DNA of 7,198 bases, taken from NCBI GenBank assembly GCA_038254585.1, contig JBBSGA010000325.1, positions 1 to 7,198 of the forward strand. The letters run 5' to 3'. Source of the stretch: JBBSGA01 sp038254585 (GTDB taxonomy: Bacteria > Chloroflexota > Chloroflexia > Chloroflexales > Kallotenuaceae). Shown piece after piece: positions 1-4,875 of the stretch (position 1 is its first letter; each line of letters begins with the position of its first letter). The notes under the pieces were generated by a model. That model was not told where the DNA came from. It searched no databases and saw only the letters and a list, made by a program, of their open reading frames with translations. The translations under genes and the position numbers were made by a program.

Positions 1-35
1 GTCCCTTGGTAAGGTACAATCAGGATGGTAGGTCA

Positions 36-82
36 TGGGTGTACTCCTTTCAGTGATTTAGCCATCCGAAAGGATACACCCA
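36..82. repeat. Imperfect inverted repeat (hairpin-forming)
   Basis: The arm at 36-51 (tgggtgtactcctttc) is the reverse complement of 68-82 (gaaaggatacaccca) apart from one extra base, giving about 15 paired bases around a 16-base loop. A second short complementarity links ggatgg at 23-28 with ccatcc at 62-67 in the loop, so two alternative pairings, or a pseudoknot, are possible. No T-run follows, so it does not look like an intrinsic terminator. It sits just upstream of the small ORF at 102-470. It may be the end of a mobile element or a leader structure; the sequence does not decide. Confidence 0.55.
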
Positions 83-101
83 GACCTGCTGGTTCAGGTT
101 C

Positions 102-470
102 TTGGTTCCACCACTTTTACAGAAACCAGTTTACACTACCAGTTCGAGTATCCCGTTGGACAGTCCGGAGTGGTTCGCGTGGTTAGAGGCAGCCAGTACA
201 ACGAGTTTCTCGTATTCGTTATTCGATGAGGAGCGCGGGTACATCGTCGGGTTGATGACCGTGAGCAAGGAACGTCGGCAGCGGGGCGGGTGGTACTGGA
301 GGGCGGGTCGGCGAGTTGGGGGACGGGTTCGGAAAGTCTATCTGGGCCAGTCAGCTGTCGTTACGGATGCTCGACTGGCAGCCATTGCGAAGAGGTTCCG
401 CGACGGCGACGACCGCTCAACTCGGCCCGAGGACATGACACCTGCATTGGTTCCTGGGAATGAAAACTGA
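102..470 (+). CDS. Small protein resembling the N-terminal segment of Ktedonobacterial LuxR/MalT-like regulators
   Basis: The ORF encodes 122 residues. Residues ~23-95 hold a recognisable block: a WFAWL motif, an FSYSLFDEERG stretch, then KERRQRGGWYWRAGRR, a basic linker and RKVYLGQS followed by ARLAAIAKRF. From memory of the family, this pattern (W-x-x-WL, then an RGGxYWxAYR-like stretch, then R-K-x-YLG) occurs at the N-terminus of large LuxR-type ATPase regulators in Ktedonobacteria and also as free-standing small proteins. Here there is no NB-ARC ATPase and no helix-turn-helix, so it is either a stand-alone version or a truncated remnant. The frame opens at 57 after a TGA; TTG at 102 is the only near-upstream start and has no clear Shine-Dalgarno sequence, so the true start is uncertain. 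The Arg/Lys-rich middle could bind nucleic acid, but no function is assigned. The last ~25 residues are low-complexity and not recognisable. Confidence 0.55.
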   Translation: MVPPLLQKPVYTTSSSIPLDSPEWFAWLEAASTTSFSYSLFDEERGYIVGLMTVSKERRQRGGWYWRAGRRVGGRVRKVYLGQSAVVTDARLAAIAKRFRDGDDRSTRPEDMTPALVPGNEN

Positions 471-495
471 TTTCGCTCGCTGACGCTGCTGATTT

Positions 496-1302
496 TTACA
501 CGATAAAAACGCCGACTTGACAGCGATAATTTACAACGTGGAAGGAGTGCGCCAGTCCAGTCTCTAGCTCAGACACGGAAGCATAGGCTTTCAAGTAGAT
601 ATCTTCGTATTTAACGGAGCGCCAGAGGCGCTCGACGAAGATGTTGTCGAGCGCTCGCCCTCTCCCGTCCATGCTGATCCGGATCCCAGCCGATGCGAGA
701 CAGTTCGTAAAGGTCGAGGCGGTGAACTGCACGCCCTGATCCGTATTGAAGATTGCTGGAGTGCCTCGCGCTAAGGCGTGCTGCAACGCCTCCACACAGA
801 ACGGGCCATCGAGCGTATTGGAGAGTTGCCAGGCGAGCACGTAGCGGCTAAACCAATCGAGCACCGCGACCAGATCCATGAAGCCGCGTCGCATGGGCAC
901 ATAGGTGATATCCGCCGACCAGACTTGATTGGGCCGGGTAATTTCCAGATGACGCAGCAGATACGGATAGACCCGGTGATTCTTAGCGGCAATGGTAGTC
1001 TTGGGCTTGGGATAGATCGCTTGCAAGCCCATGACGTGCATCAGACGACGGATCCGCTTGCCGTTGACCCGGTAGCCCTGACGACGGAGATGCGCGGTCA
1101 TGCGTGGCCAGCCATAGAACGGCGTCTGCAAGTACTGCTCGTCAATAAGCCGCATGAGCTGGAGATTGAAATCCGATTCCGTCGCGGGCCGGTAGTACAG
1201 GGTCGAACGGTTTAGACCGAGTAACGCGCATTGCCGGCGGATACTGATGTTCGAATATTCTGGCTCGATCAGCGCGCGCTTGGTGTCAAGCGCTGGGTGC
1301 AA
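496..1302 (-). pseudogene. IS3-family transposase OrfB (DDE catalytic subunit), C-terminally truncated
   Basis: OrfB supplies the RNase-H-fold catalytic domain that cuts and joins IS ends. Visible in order: the HTH_21-like region (residues ~15-95, with RRQCALLGLNRSTLYY and the FYGWPRM motif), then the rve integrase core. The catalytic triad is complete: D131 in SADITYVP, D188 in FNTDQGVQF, and E224 in DNIFVERLWRSVKYEDIY. The D188-E224 spacing is exactly 35 residues, the classic DD(35)E. The normal C-terminal FYNxxRPHQSL motif is absent. After residue ~254 the frame runs into unrelated residues and stops, so roughly 35 residues are missing. Annotated start is a TTG overlapping the end of orfA. 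The frame is +1 relative to orfA, not the usual -1 (see findings). Probably inactive. Confidence 0.88.
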
Positions 1303-1576
1303 CCTTCCTTTTCAACCACTCCAACTCCATCTTGAGGCGGCCGATTTGCTCAAGGAGTTCGGCCTGTACGGCTTCGTGCTCGCGGTGGAGGTCACGCTCG
1401 TTCCGCCGGAAGACGCTGGCACCTTCTTCCAAGAGCAGGCGCTTCCAGTCACTGATCTGGGTGGGATGCACCTGCAGCTCGCCTACCAACTCGCTGATGG
1501 TCTTCCTACCTTTGGCAGCTTCCAGCGCCACTTTGAACTTGAACTCGGGGCTATATTGACGCCGCTTCTTGGTCAT
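1286..1576 (-). CDS. IS3-family transposase OrfA (HTH_Tnp_1 DNA-binding subunit)
   Basis: The protein has 96 residues, a usual OrfA length. It opens with the family hallmark KRRQYSPEFKFKVALEAAKG, followed by a helix-turn-helix (residues ~22-48, containing SELVGELQVHPTQISDWKR). A C-terminal heptad-rich coiled coil (~65-92, with LLEQIGRLKMELEWLKRK) serves as the OrfA/OrfAB multimerisation zipper. OrfA binds the terminal inverted repeats. The ATG at 1576 is supported by a strong GAGGAGG ribosome-binding site about 8 bases upstream. The gene appears intact and overlaps orfB by 17 bases. An AAAAGG stretch near the end of orfA resembles a slippery sequence. Confidence 0.92.
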   Translation of the reverse strand: MTKKRRQYSPEFKFKVALEAAKGRKTISELVGELQVHPTQISDWKRLLLEEGASVFRRNERDLHREHEAVQAELLEQIGRLKMELEWLKRKVAPSA

Positions 1577-1627
1577 GAGACCGAACCTCCTCTGAGCTGC
1601 TGGGGCTCGCTTAACACCTTAAATCGT

Positions 1628-1646
1628 GGTCTAGTTTCTGGGGCCA
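1628..1646. repeat. Probable terminal inverted repeat of the IS3 element (orfA side)
   Basis: On the minus strand this reads as a CCCC block followed by agaaactagacc, about 50-70 bases upstream of the orfA ATG. That is where and how IS3-family left ends look. The partner copy on the orfB side is absent, so the repeat cannot be verified by pairing within the window. Confidence 0.5.
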
Positions 1647-1678
1647 ATTATAGAAGCTCCATGTATGCGACACTCAGG

Positions 1679-1799
1679 GGTTGTGCTGGCTACTTGCTAC
1701 ATCCAGTTCAACCTAAGACGATTCCATGTGCGTTATTTCACAAATAACCCGGAAGTAGTATGCTTGAGTAAGCGGATGGTGCAAGTAGCCAGCACAACC
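1679..1799. repeat. MITE-like 121-bp unit with 26-bp terminal inverted repeats
   Basis: Positions 1679-1704 and 1774-1799 are reverse complements at 24 of 26 bases, differing only at the two bases where one arm has TA and the other AC. The shared core is ggttgtgctggctacttgc. The 69-base interior carries no plausible gene. It contains a perfect 7-bp hairpin with a 3-base loop at 1732-1748 (gttattt-cac-aaataac). A small non-coding unit bounded by long, nearly identical inverted repeats suggests a miniature transposable element or the collapsed ends of a larger element. No target-site duplication is visible at the obvious boundaries, which keeps the assignment open. Confidence 0.6.
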
Positions 1800-1857
1800 A
1801 CATGAAGCCTTAATTTAATATGGTGCGGTGGTATGGTGCGCCCATCGACGGTGACGA

Positions 1858-1909
1858 GGGACAACGAATCCTGAACATGCGGGACAAACAGCGACGAAAA
1901 CCGGGACAA
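1858..1909. repeat. Three phased GGGACAA boxes, probable transposon-end binding sites
   Basis: GGGACAA occurs at 1858-1864, 1881-1887 and 1903-1909, with start-to-start spacings of 23 and 22 bases, about two helical turns. The last copy is followed by ataaaggtcaaac. Regularly spaced direct repeats of this kind mark the ends of IS21-, Tn5053/Tni- and Tn7-like elements, where the transposase binds several sites on one face of the helix. No matching transposase gene is in the window, so if this reading is right it is an orphan end. The element family is not determined. Confidence 0.4.
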
Positions 1910-1933
1910 ATAAAGGTCAAACTTACAGTAGCG

Positions 1934-2029
1934 CTAATCGATGCGCCGCTGGCGATAGTTCGGGATCCAGGGCTGCCGTGCCTGGAGATACGCCATCAGT
2001 TCGTCCAGCTTCGCTGCGTTCTTGCCCAT
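1934..2029 (-). pseudogene. Short transposase-like C-terminal fragment
   Basis: A 31-codon frame starting at ATG 2029 and ending in TAG contains a LDELMAYLQARQPWIPNYRQ stretch. It recalls a segment near the C-terminus of ISLre2/ISKra4-like transposases (a YL-x-x-R-x-x-WIPNY-x-x-RR pattern). The expected continuation (a glycine/serine-rich GSGRVEKAND-like motif) is missing because the frame stops. It lies 58 bases downstream of the toxin gene on the same strand and has no convincing ribosome-binding site. I read it as a relic, not a gene; the family assignment is from memory and weak. Confidence 0.3.
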
Positions 2030-2087
2030 GCTCCGAGGTCCACGTTCGCCTGGTCTAGCAGCACCGCCGCGCGGATCCCGTGCTGAC

Positions 2088-2591
2088 TCAATCCGCTCCC
2101 TCACCAGCTAACTGCACGATCGACGTGCGCAACGCGGCACTGATCCAGAAGCCATTCGTGATCAGCCGATCAATGATCGGCGTCACGGCCGGGATGACGC
2201 GTTGCTCTTTGGCATCGAGCAGCACGCCTAACACGCCAGTGAAGGCAAGTCCCCGTGTTGCTGCCACGTTCCGACCGGCTGCTTCATCCATGATGAGCAA
2301 ATCAGCCTGTAGTTCATGGGCGAGCACAATCGCCTCGACCTCAGCTTGGGCCAACGCTTCGTGGCTGGTCAGCTCCTGCGCGACCATCGACACCTTCGTT
2401 ACCGGCCGTACCACGATCCACGCTTCAGTCTGCACAGCCCGGGCTCCTGGATTAGTGTCTCCTGGACCGACCAATTCGTGCCGGACGGCTTCAGGAATCA
2501 CGATCTGACCGTACAGGTCGCGTAGCAGATACAGCGCGTCAATGGCAGCGAGATTCGTGATAGCAGTTGTATCGGATACGACGATGAGCAC
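2088..2591 (-). CDS. PIN-domain toxin (DUF3368 / VapC-like), type II toxin-antitoxin
   Basis: The protein has 167 residues, the usual size for this family. It begins with the PIN signature VVSDTTAITNLAAID (first acidic residue D7). It then shows VIPEAVRHEL (E39), a central acidic region AEVEAIVLAHE (E84/E86) and LLIMDEAAGRNVA (D102), followed by FTGVLGVLLDAKEQ. These acidic residues build the metal-binding RNase site, so the toxin should be a magnesium-dependent ribonuclease. The C-terminal FWISAALR motif is also typical. The GTG start at 2591 is preceded by AAGGA about 7 bases upstream. The antitoxin lies upstream on the same strand, with a gap of 100 bases that is unusually wide for such pairs. 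All expected catalytic residues seem present. The RNA target cannot be told from sequence. Confidence 0.85.
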   Translation of the reverse strand: MLIVVSDTTAITNLAAIDALYLLRDLYGQIVIPEAVRHELVGPGDTNPGARAVQTEAWIVVRPVTKVSMVAQELTSHEALAQAEVEAIVLAHELQADLLIMDEAAGRNVAATRGLAFTGVLGVLLDAKEQRVIPAVTPIIDRLITNGFWISAALRTSIVQLAGEGAD

Positions 2592-2594
2592 CCG

Positions 2595-2699
2595 CTATTC
2601 CTTGCTCTGGCGCACGGTCATCCACGCGCGTGCGGCACGGGAGCAGCGTCCATGCCGCAGATCGTCGTCGCCGACTGGCTCGTCACCAGGGTTATTCAC
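2595..2699 (-). CDS. Possible 34-codon bridging ORF between antitoxin and toxin
   Basis: A GTG-started frame begins inside the last codons of the antitoxin gene (8-base overlap) and ends in TAG only three bases before the toxin GTG. It is in the same reading frame as the toxin, separated from it by TAG and one CGG codon. The product would be acidic at the start and Arg-rich in the second half, with no recognised domain. Such an arrangement could couple translation of the toxin to that of the antitoxin, or it may simply be a chance open frame. A 7-bp stem (2631-2637 with 2653-2659, 15-base loop) lies within it. Confidence 0.2.
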   Translation of the reverse strand: MNNPGDEPVGDDDLRHGRCSRAARAWMTVRQSKE

Positions 2700-2946
2700 G
2701 TCGTGCGCGTTCGCGCAGGGTGTGGAGCGTGTGGAGATCGGCCTCAACGTCAGTCGCCGTGATATGGAGTGGAATGCGGTGCGTCGCGAGGAGGCGCTGA
2801 AAGTCCAGCCGCGTTAAGCCGGCGATTTCGGCACCCTTGGCAAGACTGACCGCCGATCGTTGATACAACACAACCGCCAGATCCTGCTTCACTTCGGCAA
2901 GCTCTTGCGCGGTCATGCTCAACGGTAATTCCATCGTGGTTGCCAT
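2692..2946 (-). CDS. UPF0175-family antitoxin
   Basis: The protein has 84 residues and the full family pattern: an N-terminal strand (METLPLS-like), then QDLAVVLYQRSAVSLAKGAE and IAGLTRLDFQRLLATHRIPL, and an acidic DVEADLHTL helix. The middle part is a predicted helix-turn-helix-like DNA-binding unit. Members are regularly paired with DUF3368 PIN toxins; the antitoxin is expected to bind the toxin and repress its own promoter. I chose the ATG at 2946 because a GAGGAG ribosome-binding site lies about 7 bases upstream and the family start matches. The frame remains open further upstream to 3087, but that part has no similarity and overlaps the promoter. It is the first gene of the two-gene minus-strand operon. 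Confidence 0.82.
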   Translation of the reverse strand: MATTMELPLSMTAQELAEVKQDLAVVLYQRSAVSLAKGAEIAGLTRLDFQRLLATHRIPLHITATDVEADLHTLHTLRERARRE

Positions 2947-2960
2947 ATCGCATCTCCTCA

Positions 2961-2971
2961 CCGTGTCACGG
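2961..2971. promoter_or_regulatory. Candidate operator palindrome
   Basis: CCGTG-T-CACGG is an 11-base perfect inverted repeat with a single central base. It lies between the predicted transcription start of the toxin-antitoxin operon (about 2973) and the ribosome-binding site (about 2954-2959). Type II antitoxins usually bind such palindromes to autoregulate, so this is a natural operator candidate, but it is short. Confidence 0.3.
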
Positions 2972-2979
2972 CTATGTTC

Positions 2980-3008
2980 ATTATAGCGCGTTGCCAGTTT
3001 CGTTGGGT
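2980..3008 (-). promoter_or_regulatory. Predicted promoter of the antitoxin-toxin operon
   Basis: On the minus strand a perfect TATAAT -10 box lies at 2985-2980, about 33 bases upstream of the antitoxin ATG. At a 17-base spacing, the -35 position (3003-3008) reads acccaa, a poor match to TTGACA, so the promoter may be weak or activator-dependent. The truncated IS701 gene begins only ~60-80 bases further upstream, so the promoter has survived next to the rearrangement. Confidence 0.45.
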
Positions 3009-3043
3009 CGTGCTGATGTGAAGCACACTGCGTCAGGAGACGT

Positions 3044-4102
3044 GTGAGAAAGGAACCGGGAGGCGACCAGTTGGCCGCCAAAGGCATCTACCGCAATGCC
3101 GTCCGCTCCAGCAGGGCGTTCTTTGTCAAAAGTAGTGGGCTGCGCTGGCTGTCGATGATGCTCTTGACCCCCATTCCCTGGGCGCAGCGCGTCTGGGCCT
3201 TGCCCTGCTTGACCGTCTTGGCTCCCTCGGAGCGCTATCACCAGACACGTGGCCAGCGCCATAAGACGCTGCCGGATTGGGCGCGCCAGATGATCCTGCA
3301 ACTCCGGCGCTGGCTGCCCAGTCGAGTGCTCGTGGTGGTGGCGGACAAGACGTATGCGGTGCTCGAGTTGCTGGGTGCCTGCGTCCGCTGGCCGGCGCCG
3401 GTCACGGTTGTGATGCGGTTGCGGCTGGATGCCGCGCTCTACGACCCGGCGCCCGCGCGGACGCCAGGCACAAAAGGGGCGCCGCGCAAGAAGGGCGCCC
3501 GGCAGCCGACGTTGGCCACGCGCCTGCAGGACCCGCAGACCACCTGGACGGAGGTCACGCTGGCGTGGTACGGGGGCGGCACCCGTACGGTCGAGGTGGC
3601 CAGCGACACGGCGGTGTGGTATCACGCCGGCAAGCCGACGGTGCCGTTGCGCTGGGTGCTGGTGCGCGACCCCGCCAAACAATTCGCACCGCAAGCGTTG
3701 CTCTGCACGGATCTGACGGCGCGCGCCGAGCAGATCGTGGCCTGGTTCGTCTTGCGGTGGCAACTGGAAGTGACCTTCGAGGAAGCGCGCGCCCACCTGG
3801 GGGTGGAAACGCAGCGGCAATGGGCGGACCTGGCGGTCCTGCGCACCACGCCGGCGTTGTTGGGCCTCTTTGCCCTCGTCACGCTGCTCGCACATCAACT
3901 CCTTCAAGGCCACGACCTCCCCGCGCGATCGGCGGCGTGGTATAGCAAACCGCTCCCGACGTTCTCCGACACGCTCGCGCTCGTGCGCCAGCAGTTGTGG
4001 CCGGGCACCATTTCTTATATATCACCTGCAAACCCGGATATCGTGGAAATTCCACGGCCGCTATTGGACCGCCTGATGGACACGCTTGCATTTGCAGCGT
4101 GA
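3044..4102 (+). pseudogene. IS701-family (DDE_5) transposase, 5'-truncated
   Basis: From residue ~9 onward the protein follows the IS701-type plan: LAAKGIYRNAVRSS, SGLRWLSMMLL, WALPCLTVLAPSERYHQ, then VLVVVADKTYAVLELL (second catalytic Asp, D101). Next come MRLRLDAALYDPAP, a basic GAPRKKGARQPTL loop, VWYHAGKPTVPLRWVLVRDP, and the final acidic motif RWQLEVTFEEARAHLGVET (E242 likely catalytic). Full-length relatives have about 100-130 more N-terminal residues, including the GIDDT-like first Asp; here they are missing. The first eight codons, including the GTG at 3044, come from the neighbouring toxin-antitoxin upstream region, so this start is accidental. The C-terminus looks complete, with TGA at 4100-4102. 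It should be catalytically dead. Confidence 0.85.
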
Positions 4103-4123
4103 GATGGACAAAGTCGAGCTTAG
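4103..4123. other. Probable right end of the IS701-type element, with YTAG target
   Basis: After the transposase stop the sequence runs gatggacaaagtcgagc and then TTAG (4120-4123). IS701-family elements are known to duplicate a 4-bp 5'-YTAG-3' target, so the element may end at about 4119 with TTAG as the flanking target copy. The left end and its YTAG copy are deleted, so this cannot be confirmed in the window. Confidence 0.4.
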
Positions 4124-4215
4124 GGTGGTCAAGCAGATGATAGTCACGCCCACGTGTCACAAAGCCCAGCCCAGCATGCTGGATGCGCGCGAGCGGTGAG
4201 GCATGTATACGCTAG
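4124..4215. other. Short orphan segment between IS701 end and helicase remnant
   Basis: These 92 bases match neither neighbour. They contain a perfect 12-bp palindrome, ccagcatgctgg, at 4171-4182, and end at a second YTAG site (CTAG, 4212-4215). A 31-codon ATG frame (4104-4199, plus strand) runs across the presumed IS end and through the segment, and a minus-strand frame also crosses it. Neither resembles a known protein, so I leave both out. Confidence 0.3.
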
Positions 4216-4254
4216 ACTAACTGGCATCTCGAGATCCTGGAGACGCCGCACCAA

Positions 4255-4875
4255 GTGGCGGCGTTCTTCACGGCGGCGCAGCACGACCCCCACACCCCGC
4301 GCGTGGGGATGATTACGAACAGCAAGTTGTCCCTGGCGCAGGGCTACCGGTCCGGCGTCGAGGATAACGGCAGCGCCTGGGCCTATCGCCGCGACCGTCT
4401 GCTCGACGAGACCATCGTCAAGCAGGAGCGCGAAGCGCTGGAAGCGATCCGCAAGGCGCGCCGCAAAGCCGCCCGCCAGGCCCAGGCCGAAGTCGCCGCT
4501 AGCGCCGACGACGAGGAGGTCGAGGAGGTGACACTACCGCCCGGCGTATCTCTCCGGACGCAGCTCCGCGACCGGCTGCTGCGCGGCCCGCGTACCCGCC
4601 ATGGCCTGTGCTGCCCGCAGTGCGGCCATCGCGTCCTGAACAACGCCTTCGAGGGCATCGGGAGCATCAAGACCTCCCGCCTCGCCACCATCAAATGCGA
4701 ATGGTGCCGGGCGCCGCTCGGGCAGATGTGCCGCGAGCGGGACAACGTCGGCGACCGCGCGCTCGCGGTGTGGACCGACCCGGACTTCACCAGCATCGCC
4801 TACGACCGCGACGGCAATCCCGCCATCCCGTGGGGCAGCCGGCCAGCAACCCGCGCTATCCGCTCGGGCCGCTGA
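4255..4875 (+). pseudogene. Helicase-like protein, N-terminally truncated first part with zinc-ribbon insert (frameshifted)
   Basis: The frame opens at 4216 after a TAG and reads through ETPHQVAAFF...RVGMITNSKLSLAQGYRSG, a stretch like that between motif I and motif II of large superfamily-2/SNF2-like helicases of phages and conjugative elements. GTG 4255 is only a nominal start. Residues ~55-95 are a highly charged Arg/Lys/Ala helix followed by an acidic stretch. Two CxxC pairs follow, CPQC (residues 120-123) and CEWC (148-151), forming a zinc-ribbon-like insertion. No Walker A motif is present, so the ATP-binding N-terminus has been lost. Near 4832-4835 the protein leaves the correct frame: after AIPWG the residues become unrelated and stop at TGA 4873-4875, while the continuation lies one frame over. 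Adding one base at the G-run rejoins the two parts. Confidence 0.7.

Larger units (their letters stand above)
540..1646 (-). mobile_element. IS3-family insertion sequence, truncated at the orfB end
   Basis: The element is read on the minus strand with overlapping orfA and orfB. Upstream of orfA, the plus-strand block ggtctagtttctggggcca (1628-1646) resembles a typical IS3-family terminal sequence (a CCCC block followed by an ACTAGACC-like stretch on the minus strand). The exact tip could lie anywhere from 1646 to about 1661, because the partner terminal repeat is missing. At the other side, recognisable OrfB similarity stops near 540 and non-IS sequence continues, so the terminal repeat and the last few dozen orfB codons have been deleted or replaced. 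No target-site duplication can be defined. With one end gone, the copy should not transpose by itself. Confidence 0.85.

Noticed and set aside
1247..1747. 166-codon plus-strand open frame across orfA and the IS end
   Set aside because: It is antisense to the well-supported IS3 orfA and runs into the inverted-repeat unit; no family resemblance.
1732..1748. Hairpin gttattt-cac-aaataac as a terminator
   Set aside because: The stem is AT-rich and has no T-run; it is better explained as internal structure of the MITE-like unit.
2080..2508. 142-codon plus-strand open frame opposite the toxin
   Set aside because: Ser/Ala/Thr-rich shadow of the PIN toxin, which has all its conserved acidic residues on the other strand.
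2947..3087. N-terminal extension of the antitoxin to 3087
   Set aside because: The extra 47 residues lack family similarity, would cover the TATAAT box, and the ATG at 2946 has a good ribosome-binding site.
2981..3913. 310-codon minus-strand open frame opposite the IS701 gene
   Set aside because: Its composition is typical of antisense GC-rich frames; the plus-strand IS701 protein is unmistakable, and the frame also crosses the toxin-antitoxin promoter.
4104..4199. 31-codon ATG frame after the IS701 stop
   Set aside because: It crosses the presumed IS boundary, has no ribosome-binding site and resembles no known protein.
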